This document shows, one piece after another, positions 32,467-40,765 of a DNA stretch of 40,765 nt (positions within the stretch are counted from its first letter, which is position 1; each line of letters starts with the position of its first letter). Where the stretch lies: NCBI GenBank assembly GCA_031288415.1, contig JAITRL010000272.1, positions 1 to 40,765 on the forward strand. Direction: 5' to 3'. The DNA is from Deltaproteobacteria bacterium (GTDB taxonomy: Bacteria; Desulfobacterota; Desulfarculia; Adiutricales; Adiutricaceae). The notes under the pieces were generated by a model. The model did no database searches. It saw only the letters and a program-made list of their open reading frames with translations, and was not told the DNA's origin. The position numbers and the translations under genes are program-made.

Positions 32467-35004
32467 TTGTCAAAAGACGATTTAAAGTCCGTCAAACCGC
32501 ACGCGGTTGGCAAACGCGACATCGAGGCCTATACCCACGATGACAAAACACGGTTGAACAACCCGCTTGCCGGACTCGCCGCCAAAGACAGGCAGGAAGA
32601 CAGCTCGAAGACATATTCTTTCGATCCGCATATCTCGCCGGAACTTAATTGGGCCGGCAAAGCCGAAGGACTGTCCTTTAGCGTGCCTACGCTGTCCATA
32701 CATATCCACGAAAGCATCAAGCCTCTGAGGATCATCAGCTCCGTCAAATCGGACAAGGAGGAGCCGAAATTCCGCCAGCGGAGCCTTTTTGAAACGACTA
32801 TGGCCCGGCTGGACATCCTTAACAACGCCATAACCTTCTATCAGCATGGCGTGGACTGGACGAACCGCCTCATCGCCGGCGACAGCCTTGTCGTCATGAA
32901 CTCCCTGCTCGAAAAGGAAGGAATGGCCGGGCAGGTCCAAATGGCGTACATCGATCCTCCCTACGGGATTAAATACGGCTCGAACTTCCAGCCGTTCGTG
33001 GGCGAGCGCGAGGTGAAGGACGGCAAGGATGAAGACCTGACTCAAGAGCCGGAGACGATCAAGGCGTTCCGCGACACCTGGGAGCTCGGCACACATTCGT
33101 ATCTGACTTACCTGCGGAACAGGCTGCTTTTGACGCGAGACCTGCTGGCCGAAAGCGGCAGCGTTTTCGTGCAGATCAGCGACGAGAATATCCATCATGT
33201 CCGGGAAATATGCGATGAAGTGTTCGGATCTGAAAATTTCATAAGTCAGATACTGTTTCAGACGACCGGCGGCTTTTCAGGCAGCACCATATCACGCATA
33301 GGCGACCTGCTGTGCTGGTACGCGAAGGACAAAAATTCGCTAAAGTACCATCCGCTGTACGTGAAACAGTACTTGAAGCCGGGCGACAGCCTTTACAACT
33401 GGATCGTTCTGCCTGACGGCACCCAACGCAGCCTGAATAAAGAGGAAAAAGAGGATACAAGCCTGATTCCAAAAAACGCGATAAGGTACAAGGCGGGCGA
33501 TCTACAGTCGCAAGGGGCGTCCTCTGCTGCTCAGCCATTTGAATATAACGGGAAAACATATTATCCGGCCAAAGCAAGCCATTGGAAAACCACCGACGCC
33601 GGCCTTAAAAGGCTCGCCGAGAACAACAGGATCCACACGGCAACCAACAGCATTAGATACAGGAGGTTTACGACTGATTTTCCTTACTCGAGAATCACCA
33701 ACTTGTGGACCGACACCTCTACCGGCAGCTTCCTGGAAGAGAAGACGTACGTCGTGCAGACAGGCGTCAAAGTCATATCGCGGTGCCTGCTCATGACGAC
33801 GGATCCAGGCGATCTCGTGCTTGACATCACTTGCGGCAGCGGAACAACGGCCTACGCGGCTGAACAATGGGGACGGCGCTGGATAACCTGCGACACCTCC
33901 CGGGTGGCCATCGCGCTGGCCAAAAAAAGGCTGATGACCGCGACCTACGATTACTACAGACTAAAAGATGAGAAACTCGGGGTCAGCGGAGGCTTCAAGT
34001 ACAGGACCGTCAAGCATATCACGCTGAAATCCATCGCCAACGGCGAAGAGCCGGAGCTTGAGACGCTTTATGATCAGCCTGAAACGGACAAGACAAAGAT
34101 CCGCGTCTCCGGCCCTTTTACCGCTGAGTCGTTGCCTGCGCCTGTCGTGAAGCCGCTGGATGCCGCCGCTCATGAGGCCGATATCGGCAACGAAGGCAAG
34201 AAACGCGATGGCTGGCGCGATGAGCTTCTCGCCGCCGGCATCATCGGTCGGGGAGGCGCCAGGCTCGAATTCTCACGCGTAGAACACTTGCCGGGATACA
34301 GGCACCTTCACGCCGAAGCCGAGACCAAGGAGCCCTCGCCGCGCCGCGCGGTCATATGTTTCGCCGGCGAGACCAAGCCGCTTGACGCCCGAAAAGTACA
34401 GCTGGCGCTTGACGAGGCCACGCACCTCCATCCCCTTCCTCAGCTGCTCGTGTTCGCGGCGTTCCAGTTTGATCCGGAAGCAGCGGACATCATAGAAAGC
34501 ACCAAATGGGACAGCGCGATTTACGGGAGCGTCACGTTGCTCAAATCACAGATGAACGCCGATCTCATGACGGATGACCTGAAGAAAAAGCGCTCTTCCA
34601 ACGAGAGCTTCTGGCTCATCGGCCAGCCGGATGTGGAATTGATTCGGGTAGAACGCGGCAAGGACAAGTTTCAGGTGCGCGTGCGCGGCTTCGATTATTA
34701 CAACGTGAAGACAGGAACCGTCGAAAGCGGAAATGACGACAGAATCGCGATGTGGATGCTTGATTCCGATTACGACGGGATGTGCTTTGAGCCTGTTCAG
34801 GTGTTCTTCCCGCTCGGCGGGAAAACAGGCGGGTGGTCAAAACTCGCCAAAACCCTGAAAGCTGAAATCAATCAAGAGCTCATCAAGGCCTATTCGGGAA
34901 CGGAATCGCTTCCGTTCACGCTGGAAGAAGGGCGGAAAGCGGCGGTGAAGATAATCGATGACCGCGGGATCGAGAGCCTGAAGGTGCTCGCGGCGGAGGC
35001 ATGA
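32467..35004 (+). CDS. Type III-like DNA adenine methyltransferase (Mod)
   Basis: 845 aa, longer than classical Mod (about 600-680). Beta-class N6-adenine methyltransferase layout: the catalytic motif DPPYG (D163-Y166) precedes the SAM-binding motif DITCGSGTTA (453-462), with the target-recognition region between them. A C-terminal extension of about 300 residues (from about 545) is probably involved in recognition or contact with Res; I do not recognise a domain in it. Start TTG 32467 with AGAGGG 8 nt upstream. The res gene starts 3 nt after the stop, so the two form one operon. Lower GC and plainer codon use than neighbouring core genes, with AT-rich flanks, point to horizontal acquisition. 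The target site cannot be read from the sequence. Confidence 0.9.
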   Translation: MSKDDLKSVKPHAVGKRDIEAYTHDDKTRLNNPLAGLAAKDRQEDSSKTYSFDPHISPELNWAGKAEGLSFSVPTLSIHIHESIKPLRIISSVKSDKEEPKFRQRSLFETTMARLDILNNAITFYQHGVDWTNRLIAGDSLVVMNSLLEKEGMAGQVQMAYIDPPYGIKYGSNFQPFVGEREVKDGKDEDLTQEPETIKAFRDTWELGTHSYLTYLRNRLLLTRDLLAESGSVFVQISDENIHHVREICDEVFGSENFISQILFQTTGGFSGSTISRIGDLLCWYAKDKNSLKYHPLYVKQYLKPGDSLYNWIVLPDGTQRSLNKEEKEDTSLIPKNAIRYKAGDLQSQGASSAAQPFEYNGKTYYPAKASHWKTTDAGLKRLAENNRIHTATNSIRYRRFTTDFPYSRITNLWTDTSTGSFLEEKTYVVQTGVKVISRCLLMTTDPGDLVLDITCGSGTTAYAAEQWGRRWITCDTSRVAIALAKKRLMTATYDYYRLKDEKLGVSGGFKYRTVKHITLKSIANGEEPELETLYDQPETDKTKIRVSGPFTAESLPAPVVKPLDAAAHEADIGNEGKKRDGWRDELLAAGIIGRGGARLEFSRVEHLPGYRHLHAEAETKEPSPRRAVICFAGETKPLDARKVQLALDEATHLHPLPQLLVFAAFQFDPEAADIIESTKWDSAIYGSVTLLKSQMNADLMTDDLKKKRSSNESFWLIGQPDVELIRVERGKDKFQVRVRGFDYYNVKTGTVESGNDDRIAMWMLDSDYDGMCFEPVQVFFPLGGKTGGWSKLAKTLKAEINQELIKAYSGTESLPFTLEEGRKAAVKIIDDRGIESLKVLAAEA

Positions 35005-35007
35005 ATT

Positions 35008-37806
35008 ATGGCTGGCATCAAGAAGTTAGTCATCAATTCGGCATACCGCAAGCCGGATAGGCATTGGAAGCGCGATCAAGGCAGCCAGGATACCCGCATG
35101 GCGGAAGGAAGGCGGCCGGCCGGCTTTTTCATCGCCGGTCAAGGCTCCAACGTGTACAACGATGTCGGCCATATCGTGGAACTGCCTCTCGTTAACCTCA
35201 TCCGCGGCCGCGTCAACAGTTGGCGGGAAGAAGGCTATCCTGGCATAACCGGAGTCACTAGCAAGCTCATTGAGCATTGGAACGACAGCGAGCGGCGCCA
35301 GTATCCGTTCTTCTGGTGCCAGCTCGATGCCATGGAAACGCTTCTTTGGCTTACGGAGTCGCCGAGCGCCTGCCGCATCGGGGTGGACATCCCGTCCGAT
35401 GGCTCTCCGTTCAGGCGCATCTGCACAAAGCTGTGCACCGGCGGAGGCAAAACGGCGGTCATGGCCATGCTGATCGCATGGCAGACATGCAACAAGGTAG
35501 CGTATCCGAACGATGCCCGTTTCTCTAAAAATATCCTTGTAGTGGCACCCAACATCACCATAAAGAGCCGCCTTCAGGAGCTGCAGCCTTCAGGAAACGG
35601 CAACTGCTACGACCAGTTCTCAGTCGTCCCGGCATCGCTGGCGGACAAGCTTTATCAGGGAAAGGTGGAAATCCGCAATTGGCACGCCCTCGCCTGGGAC
35701 GACGCTGAGACGATAAAATCTAGGAAAAGCGTTGACAGGCGCGGGGTCAAATCCGATGAAGCCTACGCCCGCGATGTCCTGGGCTCCCTGGCAAGAGCCC
35801 GCGACATTCTCGTAATCAACGACGAGGCTCACCACGCCTGGCGAAAAAATCCAGGCGCCAGGCTCAAAGGCGTGTCCAAGGAAGAAGAGACGGAGGCCAC
35901 GGTTTGGGTCAACGGCCTCGACCGCTTGCACAGCGCTCGGAGGATTTCGGCTTGCTATGACTTTTCCGCCACGCCATTCGCGCCTGCCGGCGGAAAATCC
36001 GGCGAGGAATCCCTCTTCGGTTGGATAGTCAGCGATTTCGGCCTGAACGACGGCATCGAAAGCGGCTTGGTGAAGACGCCACGCATCGTCATCCGCGATG
36101 ATGCCCTGCCCAGCCCTGAAGATCAGAAGCCGAAGATCTATCACCTTTACAATGATGTTAAAATCAAAGCAAACGTCAACCGGGCGGCCAAACTCGAGGA
36201 CCCTTTGCCTAAAAACCTGCTGAGCGCTTACTATATGCTTGGAAAAGACTGGCAGAAAACCTATAACGCCTGGAATGCCGCCGGAAGCCTTGTGCCGCCG
36301 GTGATGATAACGGTCGCTAACCGCACTGAAACCGCCGCCCGCATCAAACGCGCTTTTGACCACAGGACCACCCCCATCGGTTTCATTGAGGAACTGTGCG
36401 TTCCTGAACTCACGCTTCACATAGACTCGAAAGTCCTTGAAGCGGCCGAGTCCGTTTCTTTTCCCGTCAATGACGATGACAATGACGAAGACAGCGACAG
36501 CGCCGATAGACGTAAGCTCAGCAAAACAGAGCATGCCGCTTTACTTCGCGACACGGTAAATACTATCGGGCAACCGGGAAAGCGCGGCGAACAAATCCGC
36601 AACGTGATCTCCGTCGGCATGCTTTCAGAAGGCTGGGACGCGAAAACCGTTACCCATATCATGGGACTGCGCGCGTTTACCAGCCAGCTGTTGTGCGAGC
36701 AGGTAATCGGACGCGGCCTCAGGCGCAAGTCGTATGACCTGGATGAGGCCAGCGACATTTTCGAGCCAGAATACGTAAATGTTTTCGGCATTCCGTACGC
36801 CTTCCTGCCTCACGAATCCGAGGATGGAGACGTTCCTAAGCCTCAAAAACCCAAAACTCAGGTGGAAGTTTTGAAAGACAGGCGGGAATACCTGATTTCC
36901 TGGCCTAACGTGATAAGCGTTGATCGCGTGTTCAAGCCGGAACTTTCCCTGGACAAGACAGAAATCGAAGCTCTTGAGCTATACGTGTCAGACACCCCGC
37001 TTCTCGCTGAACTCGCGCCCGTGGTTGACGGTAAAGCTTTTCTCTCCATGTGCACCGAAATCGACCTGATAAAGCTTGATTCCCGTTTGCGCATGCAGAA
37101 GCTCGTCTTCGAGGCTTCAGCGGACGTTTACGACATTATGCGATCCACCTGCGCCTGGCAGAAAGATTACACGGCCCATGCCGTCATAGGACAGGTTATC
37201 AACCTGGTAATGAATTTTGTCGCTTCCGGCGCGATTTCCATTATCCCGCCGATCACCGAGATTAGTCCTCTGCGGCTTAAGCTTCTGTACATGCTAAATA
37301 TGCAGGAAATTGTCCGTCATTTGTGGGAATTCATAAAGGTCGAGCAGACAGAAGCCTTAGTCCCAATTCTCGACTCAAGGCGGAGAACCCGGTCCACGGC
37401 CGATATGCCGACCTGGTTCACCGGCAGGCAATGTTTTCCTACGGCCCATTCACACATCAGTCACGTTGTCATCGACAGCAGTTGGGAGGCAACGGAAAGC
37501 TATAAACTGGAGAAGAATCCCGATGTCAAGGCCTGGGCCAAAAACGACCATCTAGGTTTTGAGATCTTCTATAACCTTGACGGTGTGGTACGGAAATATT
37601 ACCCGGACTTCCTCGTCAGGCTTTCCAACGGGAAAACGCTTGTTCTTGAGACGAAAGGACGAAAGTCACCTGAGTCCGAGGCAAAAAGCCTAGCCCTCGT
37701 AGAATGGATAAACGCGGTAAACGAGCTTGGCGAGTTCGGTGAGTGGTGTTGCGACATCTCATATAATCCAGTGGACGTTGAAGCAATCATTCTAAAACAT
37801 CTTTAA
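35008..37806 (+). CDS. Type III-like restriction endonuclease subunit (Res): helicase-nuclease
   Basis: 932 aa. Superfamily-2 helicase/translocase with a C-terminal nuclease, partner of the upstream Mod. Seen: Walker A CTGGGKT (about 143-149), NDEAHHAW box (D272-H275), motif III DFSATPF, a probable insertion domain, motif V-VI region SVGMLSEGWD ... QVIGRGLRR, and a PD-(D/E)xK nuclease: YYPDFLVRL with D867, then LETK with E881 and K883. It resembles the large Res-type enzymes annotated as DEAD/DEAH restriction endonucleases (BPTD_3080-like, from memory). ATG 35008 lies 3 nt after mod. Cleavage should require the complex and unmodified sites. An acidic run (DDDNDEDSDSAD, about 490-501) is a small low-complexity patch. 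The frame is intact. Confidence 0.9.
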   Translation: MAGIKKLVINSAYRKPDRHWKRDQGSQDTRMAEGRRPAGFFIAGQGSNVYNDVGHIVELPLVNLIRGRVNSWREEGYPGITGVTSKLIEHWNDSERRQYPFFWCQLDAMETLLWLTESPSACRIGVDIPSDGSPFRRICTKLCTGGGKTAVMAMLIAWQTCNKVAYPNDARFSKNILVVAPNITIKSRLQELQPSGNGNCYDQFSVVPASLADKLYQGKVEIRNWHALAWDDAETIKSRKSVDRRGVKSDEAYARDVLGSLARARDILVINDEAHHAWRKNPGARLKGVSKEEETEATVWVNGLDRLHSARRISACYDFSATPFAPAGGKSGEESLFGWIVSDFGLNDGIESGLVKTPRIVIRDDALPSPEDQKPKIYHLYNDVKIKANVNRAAKLEDPLPKNLLSAYYMLGKDWQKTYNAWNAAGSLVPPVMITVANRTETAARIKRAFDHRTTPIGFIEELCVPELTLHIDSKVLEAAESVSFPVNDDDNDEDSDSADRRKLSKTEHAALLRDTVNTIGQPGKRGEQIRNVISVGMLSEGWDAKTVTHIMGLRAFTSQLLCEQVIGRGLRRKSYDLDEASDIFEPEYVNVFGIPYAFLPHESEDGDVPKPQKPKTQVEVLKDRREYLISWPNVISVDRVFKPELSLDKTEIEALELYVSDTPLLAELAPVVDGKAFLSMCTEIDLIKLDSRLRMQKLVFEASADVYDIMRSTCAWQKDYTAHAVIGQVINLVMNFVASGAISIIPPITEISPLRLKLLYMLNMQEIVRHLWEFIKVEQTEALVPILDSRRRTRSTADMPTWFTGRQCFPTAHSHISHVVIDSSWEATESYKLEKNPDVKAWAKNDHLGFEIFYNLDGVVRKYYPDFLVRLSNGKTLVLETKGRKSPESEAKSLALVEWINAVNELGEFGEWCCDISYNPVDVEAIILKHL

Positions 37807-38358
37807 TAATATCTATCCTAATATTTATTTCTTAATATATATTTTTATCTATACTATGTTTTTGACCCCGATTTCTCTCAAGGCTCACCGATGGAACGAT
37901 GCGGCCGCTTGATACTGGAGAGTAGGTTTCTCCGAAGTCCGGGCCTAAGCCGTGACCCCTGAAAGAGCGGATCTTTCTGGCCGGCGTTCCCTGAAAACCA
38001 GTGAAGCTCGGCCTTGCCATGCCGCGCGATACGTCTGAACTGGAAGAAAACCCCTGATATGGCTCGACAAGAGCCTCGCCGCCGTACCGCGCGAAGCCGT
38101 TGCCGAAACGAACCGACTGTCGCTGAAACAATCCGGCGGAGGCAAGGCTATGGCAACCTCCCAGACTCCTTAACCGCGCCTTGACCCGCGCCCGTTCCAG
38201 CCTATACGCCCCCCCCTCTCAGCGGCAAGAATGCGACTTTCCGCTGCTTCAGGCCAGGCGCAACCGACCATGTTCCGCTTCAGGCGGATTGGACTTGCGG
38301 GCGGGCTTTTACCAGGATGGATCACGCGCCACCTTCGCCTTCCAGGCGTGATTTATCA

Positions 38359-38376
38359 GGCCTGGAAGTCCAGGCC
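38359..38376. other. hairpin between converging genes
   Basis: GGCCTGGA-AG-TCCAGGCC, perfect 8-bp arms, within CCAGG-rich repeats. No T run. Confidence 0.35.
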
Positions 38377-38445
38377 AGGACGTCCAGGCTGGGGAAGAAC
38401 AACTTCTTCATGACCTGCCGTGGCGCCGCCTAAGGCTCTGCCGGT

Positions 38446-38463
38446 CCCGGAGGAGCTTCCGGG
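38446..38463 (-). terminator. hairpin just after the methyltransferase stop
   Basis: CCCGGA-GGAGCT-TCCGGG, perfect 6-bp stem, 19 nt downstream of the methyltransferase stop on the minus strand. It lacks a T tract, so only its position suggests a terminator. Confidence 0.35.
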
Positions 38464-38481
38464 AGAAACACGCCCCCCCCG

Positions 38482-40765
38482 TCAGGCCCCGCCCCCGACC
38501 GCGCCGTCAAGAAGCCGGTAGCGCTCCATCAGCATCGCCGCCCAAGCGGCGTCATCGGCGTCCTTGTCGGGAAAACCGTACGCTTTCGCGACGGAGCGGT
38601 CCAGGTCCTGATGCGCCTTGAGCAGCCGCGGGGGCATCGAATCGGGATCGTAAAGATCCGCGAGAGAGCACCCGGGGAACAGCCCGCGCTCGTCCAAAAC
38701 GCGCCGGGACAGCGCCTCGATTTCCTCCTTCCGCCCGCTGGTTACCGGCGGCCAGGGGAAATTGTTGTACACGATCCTTATGGAATACCGGTACGACATC
38801 TTGAAGCGCCCGCCCACCGCCCTGATCCAGGCGTTATGGGCACAGGAAGCGAGAATGCCGAAATGGTAAAGCCCCGCGCCCGGCATGATTCTCACGAGGC
38901 TGCTGCACATGACATCCGGGCCGAGGAAGCCGATCGGCACGTACCTGCGGCGTTCCGAAGAAAGTTCCGGTATCACGAGGTACCTGCAGCGGGGCAGGTT
39001 CTCCACGTGAAACCGCCTCGGGAAGTCAGCCAGCTTCCGGGTCTGCGCGTCGGAGCTGCGCCGCCTGAACAGGCGCACCGCCTCGACCCGCTTTTTCGCC
39101 TCAGGCATCCTCCGGAGCTCATCCGGCGGGCAGTCCCCTAGCCACAGGCAGTAACGCCTGTAGCCGTTGATGAACTCGTCGGAGCCGATCCACGGCCGGA
39201 ACCGTTTTTCGGCCTGCGGCTCCATTTCCAGGAACTCCGCCTTCTCGCTTTCCGTGAACAGGTAATTCCCGCCGTCGATCGGCTTGTTGCCGATCCCCAT
39301 CTCAGGCGCCTGGCAGAGAGGATGCCGCCTCGCCCCTATGAACACGTCAGGCGCGTCGACCAGGTACGGGTTGATGTTCCTTGCTGCTGTCATCTCGCCG
39401 TTTTCCAGGTACAACGCCTTGTCTGCAACGCCCTGCGTCGCCGTCTCGTTGTTTTCCTGGCATATCGCCTTGTCTGCGACGCCCTGCATCGAGAACCCGA
39501 CGATGACGCAGTACACGGCCGCCCGGCCTTTCGCCTCGTTGTCCCACCTGAACGAGCGCCTGGCGAAGTCGATCTTCACCCCCGATTCTCGGATCAGCGG
39601 CTTCCAGAGGGCGGAGGCCTGCTCGCCCTGGGTGATCGAGTTGGTGGAGACGAAAGCCGCGCGGGCGGCGGTCCCTTCCATGAACCGCGCCGCCTTGAAA
39701 TACCAGCCCGCCACATAGTCGAGCGTGCCTGTCCCCCCGCGCTCTCCCCCGCAGGCGAGGGCTAACGCCTCCTCGACCTCCCTGCGCTGGGCAGCGCTCT
39801 GCATCTTTGAGCCGGCGAACGGCGGGTTGCCGAGGATGAAAGCCGAATCGCCCTTCGGCATTACCGTCTCCCAGTCCGTCCGCAGCGCGTTCACGCATGC
39901 GATCTTCGCCCCTTCCGTCAGAGGAAGCCGCACGTAGTACTTCCCCAACTGCTCGGACAGGCGCTGGTTCATCTGGTGATCCGTTAGCCACATGCCTACA
40001 CGGGCAATCTGGCAGGGGAAATCCTCCTTTTCCATGCCGTGGAACTGCTCCAGGCTCACTTTCCGGTGGAATGACAACCCCAGCGCCTTCAGGCGGTTGC
40101 CGCCGATCAGCTTGAGGATCTCAAGCTCCAGGAGCCTCAGCTCGCGGTAAGTGATGATCAGGAAATTCCCGCATCCGCAGGCCGGGTCCAGAAAGGAAAA
40201 AGAACTGATTTTCCCGAGGAACGCCTCGAGCGCCGGAGGGTCAGTCTTGATCCGGTCGAACTCCCGCCACAGGTCATCCATGAAGAGCGGGTTTATCAGC
40301 TTCAGGATGTTCTCCTCGCCGGTGTAATGCGCTCCCAGCTCGCGCCTCCGGGCCTTGTCCATCACCCCCTGGAACATCGCCCCGAAAACCGCCGGCGAGA
40401 TGGCGGCCCACCTGAAATCCGCGCAGTCAAGCAGCAGCCGGCTGGTTTTCGCGTCGAAGTCGGCCGTCGGCAGGGCTTCCGCAAAGAGCCCGCCATTGAC
40501 GTAACGGAACTTCAGAAGCTCCTCCGGGATAAGAGGGCGCTTCGCGCGTTCATCCTCCGGCATGTTCAGGATTTCGAAGAGGCGCCCTATGCGGCCTGAC
40601 ATGTCCGACCCGTCAGGCCGGGAATCCTCGAGATACCGGAAAAACGACCCCTGCGGGAAGATGCCGGTGTCGTCGGCGAACAGGCAGAACAGCAGGCGCA
40701 CGAGACAGGCCTCGAGCTCATGCCCGACGTAACCGGATGACTTCAGGGCATCGTGGAGCCTTGCC
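38482..40765 (-). CDS. MmeI-family DNA methyltransferase, 5' end outside the window
   Basis: Partial: the frame runs off the right edge, reading ARLHDALKSSGYVGHELEAC before the in-frame GTG at 40701, so that GTG is not the true start. 760 codons are visible. It matches the MmeI/YeeA class of adenine methyltransferases. Seen in order: a helical spacer (RLLFCLFADDTGIFP), motif I FLDPACGCGNFL (about 40166-40195), motif IV GNPPFAG (about 39811-39831), a target-recognition region (NINPYLVDAPDVFIGAR, PIDGGNYLF, EFINGYRRYCLWLGD) and the C-terminal YRYSIRIVYNNFPWP with a final helical part. MmeI-type proteins may carry an N-terminal nuclease (Type IIL restriction) or only the methylase; that part lies outside. 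A 17-residue duplication sits before the recognition region (39394-39495). It converges with the res operon and is core-like in GC. Confidence 0.9.
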   Translation of the reverse strand, partial: ARLHDALKSSGYVGHELEACLVRLLFCLFADDTGIFPQGSFFRYLEDSRPDGSDMSGRIGRLFEILNMPEDERAKRPLIPEELLKFRYVNGGLFAEALPTADFDAKTSRLLLDCADFRWAAISPAVFGAMFQGVMDKARRRELGAHYTGEENILKLINPLFMDDLWREFDRIKTDPPALEAFLGKISSFSFLDPACGCGNFLIITYRELRLLELEILKLIGGNRLKALGLSFHRKVSLEQFHGMEKEDFPCQIARVGMWLTDHQMNQRLSEQLGKYYVRLPLTEGAKIACVNALRTDWETVMPKGDSAFILGNPPFAGSKMQSAAQRREVEEALALACGGERGGTGTLDYVAGWYFKAARFMEGTAARAAFVSTNSITQGEQASALWKPLIRESGVKIDFARRSFRWDNEAKGRAAVYCVIVGFSMQGVADKAICQENNETATQGVADKALYLENGEMTAARNINPYLVDAPDVFIGARRHPLCQAPEMGIGNKPIDGGNYLFTESEKAEFLEMEPQAEKRFRPWIGSDEFINGYRRYCLWLGDCPPDELRRMPEAKKRVEAVRLFRRRSSDAQTRKLADFPRRFHVENLPRCRYLVIPELSSERRRYVPIGFLGPDVMCSSLVRIMPGAGLYHFGILASCAHNAWIRAVGGRFKMSYRYSIRIVYNNFPWPPVTSGRKEEIEALSRRVLDERGLFPGCSLADLYDPDSMPPRLLKAHQDLDRSVAKAYGFPDKDADDAAWAAMLMERYRLLDGAVGGGA
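39394..39495 (-). repeat. 2 x 51-bp in-frame duplication in the MmeI-like gene
   Basis: CGCCTTGTCTGCxACGCCCT recurs 51 bp apart (39415 and 39466). The units encode two copies of a 17-residue segment containing QGVADKA and then x-x-ENxE. It lies just before the NINPYL stretch of the recognition region, where relatives usually have a shorter loop. Confidence 0.85.

Larger units (their letters stand above)
37807..38481. other. spacer right of the restriction operon
   Basis: 37807-37860 is very AT-rich and ends abruptly at about 37862, marking the right edge of the inserted operon. 37870-38480 is core-like GC-rich filler with CCAGGC-type repetition (38330-38395). No gene. It separates converging genes and holds two hairpins (38359-38376 and 38446-38463). 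Confidence 0.6.

Overview
The window is GC-rich bacterial chromosome. The block ftsH-folP-cdaA-cdaR-glmM, a BadF/HgdC-type activase beside an HgdB-type iron-sulfur protein, and a NapH-type polyferredoxin suggest an anaerobic Desulfobacterota (Deltaproteobacteria) or a close relative. That placement is inference from gene content and order; there is no rRNA or other marker here to settle it. I see no rRNA, tRNA, CRISPR array or insertion sequence.

Layout. (1) 1-1188 has no gene, but it holds a promoter-like palindrome and a terminator about 90 bp apart. (2) 1189-7033, minus strand: a redox cluster of a secreted or anchored protein of unknown function, a NapH-type polyferredoxin, an HgdB/YjiM-type (double-cubane?) protein and its HgdC/YjiL-type ATPase. 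A strong promoter lies at 7253-7282. (3) 7283-9101 is gene-free, with a 19-bp tandem array and a strikingly regular 174-bp degenerate repeat. (4) 9102-10678: an ApbE-like protein behind a promoter with a Fur-type palindrome. (5) 11884-22847, plus strand: recR, ilvB, ilvN, hisB, hisA, mutS2 and infA, each separated by long repeat-rich spacers. (6) 24262-31955: ftsH, folP, cdaA (diadenylate cyclase), cdaR and glmM, a cell-envelope, folate and c-di-AMP block. (7) 32467-37806: a Type III-like restriction-modification pair (mod, res) flanked by sharply AT-rich DNA, probably acquired by transfer. (8) 38482-40765: an MmeI-family DNA methyltransferase cut by the right edge of the window.

The most unusual property is architectural. 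Only about 70% of the window is coding (about 28.8 kb by my gene coordinates), and genes that usually abut (ilvB/ilvN, hisB/hisA, folP/cdaA) are pushed apart by 200-850 bp of GC-rich filler. That filler is made largely of degenerate tandem repeats of many unrelated periods (19, 25, 27, 28, 32, about 60 and 174 bp). The same process appears inside genes: tandem or low-complexity insertions sit in the HgdB-like protein (about 180 aa), the secreted protein (3 x 24 aa), ApbE (about 120 aa, His-rich), MutS2 (about 330-aa N-terminal extension with 12 x 9-aa repeats), FtsH (Gly-X-Y tail), CdaR (about 160-aa Gly/Ala tail) and the MmeI-like enzyme (2 x 17 aa). Recognisable catalytic cores are otherwise intact, apart from ApbE and the MutS2 Smr motif.

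How the genes may work together: the minus-strand redox cluster looks like a membrane-linked electron route (polyferredoxin) encoded next to an ATP-dependent one-electron activase and its iron-sulfur partner. CdaA, CdaR and GlmM link c-di-AMP synthesis to peptidoglycan precursor supply. The right end is a DNA-modification and defence region.
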